From NCBI GenBank assembly GCA_944319925.1, contig CALUFQ010000004.1, forward strand, positions 1 through 64,000: a stretch of 64,000 nucleotides of DNA, in the 5' to 3' direction. The notes beneath the pieces were generated by a model. It ran no database searches. It saw only the letters and a program-made list of their open reading frames with translations, and had not been told where the DNA came from. The DNA is from an uncultured Paraprevotella sp. Its GTDB lineage: Bacteria > Bacteroidota > Bacteroidia > Bacteroidales > Bacteroidaceae. The position numbers and the translations under genes were made by a program. Below are positions 9,048 through 18,076 of this stretch, one piece after another; positions within the stretch are counted from its first letter, which is position 1; each line of letters begins with the position of its first letter.

Positions 9048-9610
9048 GACGTGTCGTTTAAGAGTTGTCCGGCCATTGCGGGGGTGCAGCCATAGACGTG
9101 GTGGTAAATTTCGTGGCAGATATGTGTGAAGTCGCGCGTTTCATCGAGCTGGCCGTGTACCATGAGCCGTAAGGGGATAGCCGGAAGGGCGGGCGAATAA
9201 GGGGGTTGCGTGTAAGTCCGTTCCCAAAGCGTGAAACCGCAACGTTGGTAAAACCCGATGCGCCGCCGCTTCAGGTCGTCGGTGGGAGGTTCCACTTCCA
9301 GCACGATAGGTAGTTGTCCGGCAAGCTGGATGAATTGCTCCATGATGCGTTTTCCCAACCCGCCGCCGCGGAGGGCGGGAAGCGTGGCCAGGTGTTCGGC
9401 GTAGAGGAAGCCGTCCAGTTGCCAAAAATTCAGCAATCCGGCGAATTTGCCATTGTCCAGCACCACGTGCGGGCGGAAAAGCGGGTTGTGGTCGGCATAG
9501 TCGCGTTGTTCCGCCAGTGGGCGGCGTTCTTCGGGGGGGAAGGCGTCCTTCATGAGGTCTTCTGCCTCGGCGTAGTACGGATTTGTGGTGTTGACGCGGA
9601 GTAGTTCCAT
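9035..9610 (-). CDS. GNAT family N-acetyltransferase
   Basis: The protein is 191 aa. The acetyl-CoA binding signature is clear: LATLPALRGGGLGKRIMEQFI near residues 78-98, preceded by a beta-strand region and followed by IGFYQRCGFTLWERTY, the typical last strand-helix of the fold. The substrate is unknown. About 45 C-terminal residues (MVHGQLDETRDFTHICHEIYHHVYG) lie beyond the GNAT core. It is the middle gene of a DUF362-GNAT-AGCS operon with a 5-bp gap upstream and a 13-bp overlap downstream. Confidence 0.85.
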   Translation of the reverse strand: MELLRVNTTNPYYAEAEDLMKDAFPPEERRPLAEQRDYADHNPLFRPHVVLDNGKFAGLLNFWQLDGFLYAEHLATLPALRGGGLGKRIMEQFIQLAGQLPIVLEVEPPTDDLKRRRIGFYQRCGFTLWERTYTQPPYSPALPAIPLRLMVHGQLDETRDFTHICHEIYHHVYGCTPAMAGQLLNDTSWNL

Positions 9611-9615
9611 AGATT

Positions 9616-10764
9616 TTATTTTACGCGGATTAATTCATATTTTCTGTTTCCCAACCCTATCTTTTCGGCGTGCGCCAGGCAGGTCTTGTATTCGGTGTTG
9701 GGATTCGTGTTGTCGAAGTGATCGTGGCGGTCGTGGAAGTGAGGCTTGGCCATTTCGTCCGTCAGCTGGCTGCCTGGGAGCGGTGTCTGTTTCAGACAGG
9801 CATCCACGCAGGCTTGGTCTAAGGCCAAGGGGTCGAAGGAGGCAAACATGCCCACGTCCGGGATGATGGGCGTGTCGTTGCCTGCATGGCAGTCGCAGAG
9901 GGGCGACACGTCGCAAATCACCGAGATGTGGAAGTTGGGGCGGCCATCGACCACAGCCTTGGTGTATTCGGCCATGCGGCAGTTCAGTTCCTTCACGGCT
10001 GCATTTTGTGCAAAGCCGATGGCATCGAAGTTGCAAGCCCCGATGCAACGTCCGCATCCCACACAGTTGTCTTGGTTCACGGTCATTTTCTTGTGTTCCT
10101 CGTCAAATACCAGTCCGTCGTTGGCGCATTCGCGCATGCACCGCTTGCATCCCCGGCAAGCCCCGGTGTCAATTACCGGTTTCCCGTTGCAGTGCTGGTC
10201 TTTTTTGCCTGCGCGTGAGCCGCATCCCATGCCGATGTTTTTGATGGTGCCGCCGAAGCCTGTCATTTCGTGTCCCTTGAAGTGCGTCAGCGAGATGAAG
10301 ACATCCGCGTCCATGACGGCGCGTCCGATTTTGGCTTCCTTGACGTATTCGCCGCCCGCGACGGGCACGGCAATGTCATCCGTGCCTTTCAGGCCGTCGC
10401 CGATGATGACGGGGCATCCCACGGTCATGGGGGTGAAGCCGTTTTCCCAAGCGCAGTAGAGATGTTCGATGGCGTTCTTGCGGCTGCCGGGGTAGAGTGT
10501 GTTGCAGTCTGTGAGGAAGGGCTTTCCGCCGCATTGCTTCACCATGTCGGCCACCGCCTTGGCGTAGTTGGGGCGCAGGAAGCTCAGGTTGCCGAGTTCC
10601 CCGAAGTGCATTTTGATGGCTACGAACTTGCCGTTCATGTCTATCTTGTCCATTCCGGCGGCTTTGATGAGCCGTTTCAGCTTGTCTGCTGGTCCTTCGT
10701 CTGTCTTGCAGCGGAAATCTGTAAAAAATACTTGCGGGATATTCTGCTTGTTTGTTTGTTCCAT
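9616..10764 (-). CDS. DUF362 domain-containing 4Fe-4S protein
   Basis: The protein is 382 aa and cytoplasmic. Residues 1-190 are a DUF362 domain (GNLSFLRPNYAKAVADMVKQ, then DADVFISLTHFKGHEMTGFGGTIKNIGMGCG). A bacterial-ferredoxin module with two CxxCxxCxxxC sets follows, CRGCKRCMREC and CVGCGRCIGAC, at about 198-245, so two [4Fe-4S] clusters are expected. The last part returns to the DUF362 fold with a DPLALDQACVDACL motif. The family is widespread in anaerobes and has no proven reaction; a redox or cofactor-handling role is likely. A good ribosome binding site (AAGGAG, 10774-10779) supports the start. Confidence 0.85.
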   Translation of the reverse strand: MEQTNKQNIPQVFFTDFRCKTDEGPADKLKRLIKAAGMDKIDMNGKFVAIKMHFGELGNLSFLRPNYAKAVADMVKQCGGKPFLTDCNTLYPGSRKNAIEHLYCAWENGFTPMTVGCPVIIGDGLKGTDDIAVPVAGGEYVKEAKIGRAVMDADVFISLTHFKGHEMTGFGGTIKNIGMGCGSRAGKKDQHCNGKPVIDTGACRGCKRCMRECANDGLVFDEEHKKMTVNQDNCVGCGRCIGACNFDAIGFAQNAAVKELNCRMAEYTKAVVDGRPNFHISVICDVSPLCDCHAGNDTPIIPDVGMFASFDPLALDQACVDACLKQTPLPGSQLTDEMAKPHFHDRHDHFDNTNPNTEYKTCLAHAEKIGLGNRKYELIRVK

Positions 10765-10789
10765 GATGTTGTTCTCCTTGATTTGGTTG

Positions 10790-10894
10790 CAAAATTAGGC
10801 AAAAAAATGCGGATTTGAAGTTTTTTGCCGGTTAAATTGCCGGAAACACGTCCTTAGGAGAGAATGTGTGTTTTGTTTTTTTGTGCTAACTTTG
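10790..10894. promoter_or_regulatory. Divergent promoter region for DUF362 operon and rmuC
   Basis: A -7 motif TAATTTTG on the minus strand (10797-10790) serves the DUF362 operon, and TAACTTTG on the plus strand (10887-10894) precedes rmuC by about 30 bp. Neither has a TTTG box at the ideal distance, so both calls rest on the -7 element and on position. Confidence 0.45.
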
Positions 10895-10925
10895 TTTCAG
10901 ATTTGATGAAAAGGAGAAAAAACGT

Positions 10926-12260
10926 ATGACGGAATGGATATGTGTTGCCGGTGGTTTGTTGGCCGGGGCGGGTGCGGCTTTCTTATGGTTGCGGGCGCGC
11001 GTGGTGGCCGTGCAGGCTTTGTGGAAAGCCAAGTGTGAGGAGGCGGATGCCTTGCGTGTGTCGGCGGAGAATCTGAATCAGGAAAACAAAAAGTTGACGG
11101 CCGACAGGCAGGCTTTGGTGCGGGAACTGGATTTGCTGCGCGGACAGATGGCGCACGAGGGGGAGGAACGCGAACGGCATTTCCGCGAACAGCTGCGTAT
11201 CGTGCAGGAACAGCTTCAGAATGCCACCCGCGAGCTGTTGGGGCAGCGGGCGCAGGAACTTTCGCGGCAGAACACGGTGCAGATGTCGGCTATCATCGAC
11301 CCGCTGAAAGAAACCATGCGCGAGATGCGCACGGCCATGGACAACAGCCGCGACACGCATAACAAAAACACGGCTTCGCTGGAAAAAGCCATTGAGGAGG
11401 TGATGAGGCGTACACGCGAAATCGGAGCGGAGGCTGACAAACTGGCCAACGCCCTGCGTAACGAAAACAAGGTGCAAGGCAACTGGGGCGAGCTGATTTT
11501 GGACGAGCTTTTGCAGAGCCAAGGATTGAAAGAAGGTGTCCACTACGAAAAGCAGGCGGTGTTGCGCGACAGCCGTGGGAATGCCGTACTCAACGAGGAG
11601 ACGGGCCGGCGCATGATTCCCGACACCATCCTGCATTATCCCGACGGGAAGGATGCCATCATTGATTCCAAGGTGTCGCTCACGGCATTTGTGGATTATC
11701 AGAATGCGGAGACGGACGAAGCCCGGGCCGAAGCCCTGCAGCGTCACGTGAAGAGTGTGCGCAACCATGTGGGCGAATTGGCCAGGAAGGATTACAGTGC
11801 CTATGTCAAGCCGCCGCGTCAGGCGTTGAATTATGTCATCATGTTCGTGCCCAACGAAGGTGCGCTCCAATTGGCCTTGGCTGAAGCTACGGATTTGTGG
11901 CGAGATGCCTTTGCAAAAGGGGTGTTCATCACCGGAGAACAGAACCTCACGGCAGCTCTCCGCATTATCCAGATAGCCTGGACGCAGGAGCGTCAGGCGC
12001 GGAATCAGGAAGCCATCTTCGACACGGCCCGCATGTTGCTTGACCGCGTGGCCGACTTTATCGGCCATTTCGAGGCGGTGGGGCAGAAGCTGGCCGATGC
12101 ATCGGCCGCCTACCGGAAGGCTGCGGACAAGCTGAAGGATGGCCGCTTGAGTGTGGTGGGCGCGGCCGGTAAGCTCATCAAGCTGGGGGCGAAAACGAGC
12201 GCGAAGAAAGCCATCCCCGAAGCCGACGAACCGTTACAGGCGTTGGACAGTGAAAAGTGA
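10926..12260 (+). CDS. rmuC: DNA recombination protein RmuC
   Basis: The protein is 444 aa. An N-terminal membrane anchor (VAGGLLAGAGAAFLWLRARVV) is followed by a coiled-coil stretch to about residue 110 and then the RmuC domain. Clear family motifs are NKVQGNWGELILDELLQSQGLKEGVHY, MIPDTILHYPDGKDAIIDSKVSLTAF and NYVIMFVPNEGALQLAL. RmuC limits inversions and other rearrangements at inverted repeats and is linked to a restriction-endonuclease-like fold. This is of interest in a window rich in inverted repeats, although that connection is only suggestive. Confidence 0.95.
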   Translation: MTEWICVAGGLLAGAGAAFLWLRARVVAVQALWKAKCEEADALRVSAENLNQENKKLTADRQALVRELDLLRGQMAHEGEERERHFREQLRIVQEQLQNATRELLGQRAQELSRQNTVQMSAIIDPLKETMREMRTAMDNSRDTHNKNTASLEKAIEEVMRRTREIGAEADKLANALRNENKVQGNWGELILDELLQSQGLKEGVHYEKQAVLRDSRGNAVLNEETGRRMIPDTILHYPDGKDAIIDSKVSLTAFVDYQNAETDEARAEALQRHVKSVRNHVGELARKDYSAYVKPPRQALNYVIMFVPNEGALQLALAEATDLWRDAFAKGVFITGEQNLTAALRIIQIAWTQERQARNQEAIFDTARMLLDRVADFIGHFEAVGQKLADASAAYRKAADKLKDGRLSVVGAAGKLIKLGAKTSAKKAIPEADEPLQALDSEK

Positions 12261-12298
12261 ATTTATTTGTGAGATGTAAACCGTGAAACGTCGGCCAG

Positions 12299-13927
12299 TC
12301 AAACTCGGGAATTTCCCGTTTCCCGTTGTTTTTCTCCCGCCACTTTCCATTCCTCCACCGTGCCCGTGGCGGAAGAGAAGCTTACACCTATCTTATATAG
12401 CTTGCGGCTGTCCGCAGAGTAAGGCCGGGCGTAGCCTTTCTCTTCAATCTGCGCCAACGCCTCGTCCGCCGTGCCGTCCAACTTGAACTCGAAGATGTAG
12501 ATGTAGTCCGGAGTCTCCACGACGCAGTCCACGCGGCCTTGGCTCTGCGCTTTTTCCGTATAGACCGTATAGACGCTGACGAGGCGGAAAATGAGGTAGA
12601 ACGTGTAGTGGAAGTACCGCTCGCGTTCTCGCTCGTCTTCCTTGCGGCGCATCGTGTAGGGGATGCTTGAAAGGAATGAGGTGAACAGCTCGCGCAGCTG
12701 GTCTGGCTCTCCGTCCTCCAGCGCGTCCACTACGTCCTGTATCCAACTGTCCACGCTGTGTGTGGCGGGCTTCAGGTAATCGGTTGCCACCAAGGAGACG
12801 AACCCGTTCTTCACTTCGTTGTTGGGGAAATCCAACAGGAAAGTCCCGCGCCTGAGGTTGTAGTCCTTGATGGTGAGGTACCCGCTTTGGTAAATCATCG
12901 GCAGCGGACGCTCCACGTCGGCCTTGTAGTCCACAAACTCCCGGGGGGCGTAATACCTTCCGGTCAGTTCGTCCAGGTCCTCGTGGGTGTGGTTCAGCAG
13001 GCGTACCAGGTAGGTCGGTGTGCCGCTGGCGAACCAATAGTCGCGCAGTTCTTTTTTTGCAAAGGCGTTCAGCAGGCTGAATGGGTTATACACGTCCGTC
13101 AGGTTTCCGCTGAAGTGATAACCGTCGTAACGGCGTTTCAGCATTTCCAGCATCCCGTCCGGTGTGGTGCGGTATTTCTTTGCCAGCGTGGCGATGGGCT
13201 CCGGGAAATATTGTTCCAGCTCCTCCTGCGTGATGCCGCACAGCGTCTCATAGTCCTCGTCCATGCTGATGTCGCTGGGCTGGTTGAATCCGCTGAACAC
13301 GCTGACCTGCGAGAATTTCGTCACCCCGGTCAGCAGCACGAACTGCAGGTCGTCGTCCGCCGCCTTGAACACGGAATAGAATCCTTTCAGGATTTCGCGG
13401 TGCCAGTCCTCCAGGGGCATGTCCTGTTCGCCCACCTTCACTTTCAGTCCCGTGTCGAGCACGTCGAGTATGGGCTTGTCGTATTCGTCGATCAACACCA
13501 CACAACGGCAACCGTGGCGTTTGCGGGCCTGTGACAGCACGTAGGCGAAACGGTCGCCCACGGTGGCCGCCAGCGGGTTTTTGCCATACACGGTTTCCCA
13601 AGTGGCGATATGATATTCTATTTTCTTCTCCAGGGTTCCCGGCTGGGTGAAGTTGTCCCCGTTGAAGTCGATGTGGAACACCGGGTGCTCCGCCCATTCC
13701 GTTTCCAGCCTTTCCATGGCCAGCCCCTTGAACAGGTCCTTCTTTCCCTCGAAATAGCATTTGAGGGTGGACACCAGCAGGCTCTTGCCGAAGCGGCGGG
13801 GGCGGCTTAGGAAATAGATTTTCCCATTCTTGACTAGGCGGTGTATCAGTTCGGTCTTGTCCACATACACGTAGCCGTCTTCTCTCAAGTGGCTGAAACT
13901 TTGGATGCCTATCGGGAACTTCATCAT
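12299..13927 (-). CDS. AAA-ATPase-like / PD-(D/E)XK nuclease superfamily protein
   Basis: The protein is 542 aa from the ATG pair at 13927/13924 (MMKFPIGIQSF). The frame stays open 28 codons upstream, but that part is unlike the family. Residues 1-230 form the AAA-ATPase_like domain, with a P-loop variant SRPRRFGKSLLVSTL near residue 41-55 and a Walker B-like VVLIDEYDKPIL. The C-terminal 150 residues hold the nuclease-like core GRVDCVVETPDYIYIFEFKLDG, giving D...ExK catalytic residues. The family is abundant in Bacteroidales, often in many copies per genome. Its role is unresolved; defence and mobile-element links have been proposed. It is a single gene convergent with rmuC. Confidence 0.85.
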   Translation of the reverse strand: MMKFPIGIQSFSHLREDGYVYVDKTELIHRLVKNGKIYFLSRPRRFGKSLLVSTLKCYFEGKKDLFKGLAMERLETEWAEHPVFHIDFNGDNFTQPGTLEKKIEYHIATWETVYGKNPLAATVGDRFAYVLSQARKRHGCRCVVLIDEYDKPILDVLDTGLKVKVGEQDMPLEDWHREILKGFYSVFKAADDDLQFVLLTGVTKFSQVSVFSGFNQPSDISMDEDYETLCGITQEELEQYFPEPIATLAKKYRTTPDGMLEMLKRRYDGYHFSGNLTDVYNPFSLLNAFAKKELRDYWFASGTPTYLVRLLNHTHEDLDELTGRYYAPREFVDYKADVERPLPMIYQSGYLTIKDYNLRRGTFLLDFPNNEVKNGFVSLVATDYLKPATHSVDSWIQDVVDALEDGEPDQLRELFTSFLSSIPYTMRRKEDERERERYFHYTFYLIFRLVSVYTVYTEKAQSQGRVDCVVETPDYIYIFEFKLDGTADEALAQIEEKGYARPYSADSRKLYKIGVSFSSATGTVEEWKVAGEKQRETGNSRV

Positions 13928-14096
13928 GGCTTGTCGTTTTTGTGGATACAAAGAAACGATTTTATTTCGAAACAGGCAAGGTTTGGAGCGTTTCTTGTAT
14001 TGTCGTTGCACATCGCTGATTGCCGCGTATGCATTTTTCTCCGTTTTGGTTGTGTGAAGTAACTGGATTCAGTCCAGCCGTCAAAGTCACAGTGAT

Positions 14097-14129
14097 AAAA
14101 GGGTGCGTCATAATGTACGACGCACCCTT
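14097..14129 (-). terminator. Intrinsic terminator after the duplicated PepSY-like gene
   Basis: GGGTGCGTC (14101-14109) pairs with GACGCACCC (14119-14127) around a 9-nt loop. On the minus strand the stem is followed by TTTT (complement of the A run at 14097-14100). It lies about 25 bp past the stop of the gene at 14152-15060. Confidence 0.75.
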
Positions 14130-14151
14130 ATGTCCGCTTGAATTATATGGA

Positions 14152-15060
14152 TTACATTCTCTGTGTCCCGTCAGGATTGTAGTTCAGGATGATGTCCACG
14201 GGTTCACGGTCAAGTTCGATGCGGTAGTATTCGGCAACGGTGTCGCCATTGGGATATTCGATGCGGTCCACGTCGTCTTCGTAGGCATTGAACGTGTTTC
14301 CTGCGTTGGTGAAAGCGGTGGTCACGGCGGCGGGAAGGGAAGTCCAAAGTATGTCTTCAAATTCCGTGCAGAGCCATTGGGCGTTGGTGTCGAAGTGCAT
14401 GTCGGCTTCCGCGCCATTGATGCGTAACTGTGCTTCGTAGCCGTTGGGCTCGCGGTCGATTTCCGTGAGGATGGCATCGGGGTAGCGTGTGTTGACGGCC
14501 TCGGTGATAGTTTGGCGGACGGTGTTATCAAGCCCGTCACCAGGTGTCACTACTCCACCTGATGGTGTGCCGGCACCATTGCCTTGGTAAGTGCTGCCGT
14601 CCGGATTGTAGAGCAGTATAATGTCCGCAGGTTCGCGGTCAAGTTCGATGCGGTAGTATTCGGCTGTGGTGTTGCCGTTGGGATATTCGATGCGGTCCAC
14701 GTCATCCTCGTAAGGGTTGAACGTGTTTCCCGCATTGGTGAAAGCGTCAGTGACTGCGACGGGAAGGGAAGCCCATGCAATGTCCTCAAATTCCGTATAA
14801 AGCCATTGGTAATTCCCGTCAATGTACATCTCGGCTTCGCCGTTGTTGATCCACATTTGGATTTCGTAGCCTTGCGGGGTACGTTCGATTTCCGTGATTT
14901 GTGCGCCGGGATAACGTGTTGTCGCCGCTTGGGTGATGTTTGCGTCTCCCCAAAGTCCGTTGTCCTTGTCATTATCATCGTCGCAGGCGACCCACACGGG
15001 GGCGGCAAGCAGCAACAGTCCGAAACCGGGTTTCCATATTCTTTTCATCAAGTCTTTCAT
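14152..15060 (-). CDS. Lipoprotein with two tandem PepSY-like domains
   Basis: The protein is 302 aa. A lipoprotein signal ends at LLLAAPVWVAC (Cys about 26), then an Asp/Asn-rich linker. Two near-identical domains follow, about residues 40-155 and 180-300: each begins with an ALxTRYPxAxLTEIxRxPxGYE-like segment, contains the block TEFEDI, and ends with RIEYPNG...AEYYRIELDREP and a NPDG turn. This is the Bacteroides PepSY-like/DUF2874 pattern. The duplicates are so similar, also at DNA level (14150-14580 against 14580-14950), that the duplication must be recent. It lies near a second PepSY-like protein and a two-component system, as is common in Bacteroidetes, so it may be a regulon member or a periplasmic ligand-binding accessory. 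Confidence 0.75.
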   Translation of the reverse strand: MKDLMKRIWKPGFGLLLLAAPVWVACDDDNDKDNGLWGDANITQAATTRYPGAQITEIERTPQGYEIQMWINNGEAEMYIDGNYQWLYTEFEDIAWASLPVAVTDAFTNAGNTFNPYEDDVDRIEYPNGNTTAEYYRIELDREPADIILLYNPDGSTYQGNGAGTPSGGVVTPGDGLDNTVRQTITEAVNTRYPDAILTEIDREPNGYEAQLRINGAEADMHFDTNAQWLCTEFEDILWTSLPAAVTTAFTNAGNTFNAYEDDVDRIEYPNGDTVAEYYRIELDREPVDIILNYNPDGTQRM

Positions 15061-15121
15061 TTTTTTTTTTGTTTTTAAAGGTGAATGTATAAAGTCATTT
15101 GAATTTTGGCATGAAGCGGGT

Positions 15122-15562
15122 TTAATCCACTTTGACGATTTTGAACTTCTTGTTGAACTTCAAGTCCACATCGTTGTACAGTTCCACTTCGTAGTCGCGG
15201 GAGTCTCTTTCGATTTTGGTGATTTGTTCACCCGGGAACATTTCTTTCACTTGGCTGCGGATTTGTGCGGGGATGAATGCGACGGGGACGGCTTCCTGTT
15301 TGCAGTCCACTTCTATCCATTCGCCTTTGCTGTTGAAGGAGATTTCCGCGCCATGGACGAGTTGCACTTCGTATGTGGTGGACCAAGGCCATTCCTTTTC
15401 GATTTTGATGTAGGACACTTTGGCATGCGGGAAGTGTTGTTTGAGTGTCGCACGTGCGGGGGCAGGCAGGTCGTTCGTGTTGCGGCTGATGACATCGTTG
15501 TCGGCACAGGCCGTGGCTGCGATGGCAAAGCCGATGGTCAGTATGGCAAAAACCTTTTTCAT
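15122..15562 (-). CDS. Periplasmic PepSY-like protein
   Basis: The protein is 146 aa with a signal peptide (MKKVFAILTIGFAIAATACA). Cys19 in ATACA could also be a lipobox-like site. Two PepSY-like repeats follow, with LPAPARATLKQHFPHAKVSYIKIEKEW and IPAQIRSQVKEMFPGEQITKIERD marking the helix-strand starts. It is 61 bp downstream in transcription from no clear gene but close to the histidine kinase at 15656-16927, and upstream of the duplicated PepSY lipoprotein. A role in sensing or in binding a cation or peptide in the periplasm is plausible but unproven. Confidence 0.75.
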   Translation of the reverse strand: MKKVFAILTIGFAIAATACADNDVISRNTNDLPAPARATLKQHFPHAKVSYIKIEKEWPWSTTYEVQLVHGAEISFNSKGEWIEVDCKQEAVPVAFIPAQIRSQVKEMFPGEQITKIERDSRDYEVELYNDVDLKFNKKFKIVKVD

Positions 15563-15655
15563 GACGGTACGTTTAAAGGGTGAATAATCTGGTTTCCGTA
15601 CCGCAAAGTAAAGGACTGAATTTGGAAAGATTTGGGATTCCGGCCTGAATACGGT

Positions 15656-16927
15656 TCAGTTTGCAAGTTTTAACAAGAAATGATGCCGCCCGTCGTAGCG
15701 GTACTCTATCCCTATATTATATAGGGAGGCAATGGACTGGACGATGGAAAGTCCTAGGCCGGTGGATTCCTTGTGGGAGCCGTTGCCTTTGTGGAACCGG
15801 CGGAACATTTGTTGCGGGTCGAGGGCGGTGGCACCATCGTTGCTGATTTCCACTTCGTGGCTGTCCAAACGCACGTCTATGTGTCCGCCGTCCGGACTGT
15901 GGACAATGGCGTTCTTGATGAGGTTGTTCAGCATTGTGTGGGCCAGCGACTCGTCCATGCGGACTGTGCAGGTGGCGTTTTCCCGGATGTCGCAGGTGAG
16001 CTGTTTGTCTTCATAGACTTCCGAAAGCAGTTCCACGATGTTGCGCACATGTTGGTTCAGGTTCACGTCTGCCGTTTGGGTGAATTGCCCGTTTTGGATG
16101 CGCGAAAGCAGGAGCAGGGATTTGTTGAGCTGCACGGCGCGGTTGAGGCTGCGGTACATGTCGTCAATCTCTTTCAGTTCTTCTTCGTTCAGGTTTTCGT
16201 GGTCGGCCAGCATTTCCAGTTTGCCGCGCACGATGGCCAGCGGGGTTTGTAGCTCGTGCGATGCGTTTTCGATGAATTCCTTTTGTTCGCGGTAGGCTTT
16301 CTCCGTGCGTTCGTGCATGTCGATGGCGGCGCGGTTCAGGGTTTGGAACTCAACGATGCGGGTATGTGTGTCCAGTGGAGGGGCCGGACGGCCGGGTGTC
16401 ACGTTCCTGAGCCATTCCAGCAGGCGGTCGAGCGGACGGAATACGGATTGGAGAATCAGCCGTGTGGAGAAGATGAGGCAGCAGAGCAGCACGATGTATA
16501 AAGCCACGAGATACTTGAAAATGGCGGCAATCAGGTCATCGCGTTCCAATGTGGAAAGGCGTAGCTCCAACTCGTAATAATTCAGGTCGGTGGCCATGAA
16601 GCAGGATTTCATGACGCGCACAGGTTCAAACTCGCCTTCTGTTTCGATATAAACTTCCCCGTCGTAGAACCGTTCCCGGTAATCGGCCGCTTCCTCTTGT
16701 GTGAGCGGGCGGATGCTGTAGCTGTGGATAACCCGGTCTTCCGCTTCCAGCAGAGTGGAGTCGGCCAGGATTTTTCCGACGATGATGTCGCGGTAGTTGT
16801 CTAGGGCATCGTCGGTTTCGTCCATGACTTCGTCAATGACGGCGAAGTAGAAAAAGGTGCCCCATCCGCCGAGCAACAGGAAGAGGAGCAAGGACAGGTT
16901 CAGGTGGGTGTATCGCAGCAATTTCAT
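15656..16927 (-). CDS. Two-component sensor histidine kinase
   Basis: The protein is 423 aa from the ATG at 16927, where the first membrane helix begins. Two membrane segments (residues about 9-30 and 140-162) enclose a periplasmic sensor loop of about 110 residues. The cytoplasmic part has a HisKA H-box ENASHELQTPLAIVRGKLEM (phospho-accepting His near residue 230), an N-box LNNLIKNAIVHSPDGG, and a G-box TGLGLSIVQSIASLY. It follows its response regulator with a 13-bp gap. The nearby PepSY-like genes are likely targets or partners. Confidence 0.92.
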   Translation of the reverse strand: MKLLRYTHLNLSLLLFLLLGGWGTFFYFAVIDEVMDETDDALDNYRDIIVGKILADSTLLEAEDRVIHSYSIRPLTQEEAADYRERFYDGEVYIETEGEFEPVRVMKSCFMATDLNYYELELRLSTLERDDLIAAIFKYLVALYIVLLCCLIFSTRLILQSVFRPLDRLLEWLRNVTPGRPAPPLDTHTRIVEFQTLNRAAIDMHERTEKAYREQKEFIENASHELQTPLAIVRGKLEMLADHENLNEEELKEIDDMYRSLNRAVQLNKSLLLLSRIQNGQFTQTADVNLNQHVRNIVELLSEVYEDKQLTCDIRENATCTVRMDESLAHTMLNNLIKNAIVHSPDGGHIDVRLDSHEVEISNDGATALDPQQMFRRFHKGNGSHKESTGLGLSIVQSIASLYNIGIEYRYDGRHHFLLKLAN

Positions 16928-16940
16928 GGCTGTGGGTTTG

Positions 16941-17621
16941 TCAAGGTTCGAAAGCCAGTTTGTATCCAAAGCCATACACGGCTTTGATTTCGGCCTGTGC
17001 ACCGGCGGCCTTCATCTTTTTGCGCAGGTTTTTCACTTGGGAATAGATGAAGTCAAGGCTGTCTGCCTGGTCGATGTGGTCGCCCCATACGGATTCGGCC
17101 AGTGCGGTGCGGTTGATGAGCCGGTTGGGGTTGCTCATGAAGTAATAGAGCAGGTCGAACTCTTTCCGGTTGAGCGCGATGTCTTTTCCGTCAACGGCCA
17201 CCTTGCGTGTGTCGGGGGTAAGGGTCAGGTTGCCCAGCACGATGCTGGTGTCGCCCCCCGCTTTCTTCCTCCGCAGCAGGGATTTCACCCGCGCGTTGAG
17301 TTCCGCCAAGTGGAATGGTTTGGCCAAATAGTCGTCCGCGCCCAAGTCAAGACCTTCCACTTTGTCGTCAATGGAATCTTTGGCCGAGATGATGATGACG
17401 CTCTCTTGTTTGCGCATTCGCTTGAGATGGGCCAGCAAGGACAGGCCGCTTCCGCCGGGCAACATGATGTCCAGCAGGACGCAGTCGTAGTCATAGTCGT
17501 TGATTTTGGACATGGCGGCGGGATAGTCCTCCGCACATTCCACGACGAACTTCTCACGTTCAAGATAAGCTTTGACCGTGTCGCGCAGCTCCTTTTCGTC
17601 TTCCACCAACAGGATTTTCAT
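16941..17621 (-). CDS. OmpR/PhoB-type response regulator
   Basis: The protein is 226 aa. The receiver domain (1-115) shows the acidic pocket EDE near residue 7, the phosphorylated Asp in DCVLLDIMLPGGSG (about residue 51), and Lys in ADDYLAKPFHLAEL. The winged-helix DNA-binding domain follows (about 130-226), with LNRKEFDLLYYFMSNPNRLINR and VKNLRKKMKAAG. It is translationally coupled to the upstream thioesterase gene by a 4-bp overlap (17618-17621) and precedes the kinase by 13 bp. Confidence 0.95.
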   Translation of the reverse strand: MKILLVEDEKELRDTVKAYLEREKFVVECAEDYPAAMSKINDYDYDCVLLDIMLPGGSGLSLLAHLKRMRKQESVIIISAKDSIDDKVEGLDLGADDYLAKPFHLAELNARVKSLLRRKKAGGDTSIVLGNLTLTPDTRKVAVDGKDIALNRKEFDLLYYFMSNPNRLINRTALAESVWGDHIDQADSLDFIYSQVKNLRKKMKAAGAQAEIKAVYGFGYKLAFEP

Positions 17622-18040
17622 GGCTGTGCGGTGCTTTCAACCGGGTCAACCGGCAGGGTGTCTTTCTTCCGGTAGCCGGAACTGGTCATAATGGCCACCA
17701 GTGTGCCGTCTTCCTGCGTGATGTGTACTTCGATGTATGGGATGCGGTTGTGGTGGTACACCTCGCGGGCTTCGGCATAGAGCCATCCGCAGGAGACGGC
17801 TTTCAGGAACGTGATGTTGGCCGAGAGCGAAAGCGTGATTTGGGTGTAGCTGTTGGCCACGGCAGCAAAGGCCAGGTCGGCCAATGTGAAGAGTGCCCCG
17901 CCTTGGCATACTCCGGCGGCGTTGAGGTGGGTCGGCGTGACTTCCATGCGTACTTTGGCGTACCCCGGTTCAATGGTGAGGATTTCGGCTCCGGCTTCAC
18001 GGGCGAAACGGTCGTTGAGCAAAAACTCGGATAGTTTCAT
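17618..18040 (-). CDS. PaaI-type hotdog-fold thioesterase
   Basis: The protein is 140 aa, the usual length for the family. The hotdog signature is GVCQGGALFTLADLAFAAVAN (residues about 44-64), where PaaI thioesterases keep the catalytic Asp. Later ANITFLKAVSCGWLYAEAREV fits the second half of the fold. It should hydrolyse acyl- or aryl-CoA thioesters in the cytoplasm. The overlap with the response regulator gene places it in the same transcript, a combination without obvious functional logic. Confidence 0.85.
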   Translation of the reverse strand: MKLSEFLLNDRFAREAGAEILTIEPGYAKVRMEVTPTHLNAAGVCQGGALFTLADLAFAAVANSYTQITLSLSANITFLKAVSCGWLYAEAREVYHHNRIPYIEVHITQEDGTLVAIMTSSGYRKKDTLPVDPVESTAQP

Positions 18041-18076
18041 GGTTTTGTTGTTTGAATGGAATGGATGATTCGTGAT

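Noticed and set aside
12305..12317. Palindrome CGGGAATTTCCCG near the end of the AAA-ATPase gene as a terminator
   Set aside because: Lies inside the coding end with a short stem and no suitable T tract on the relevant strand.
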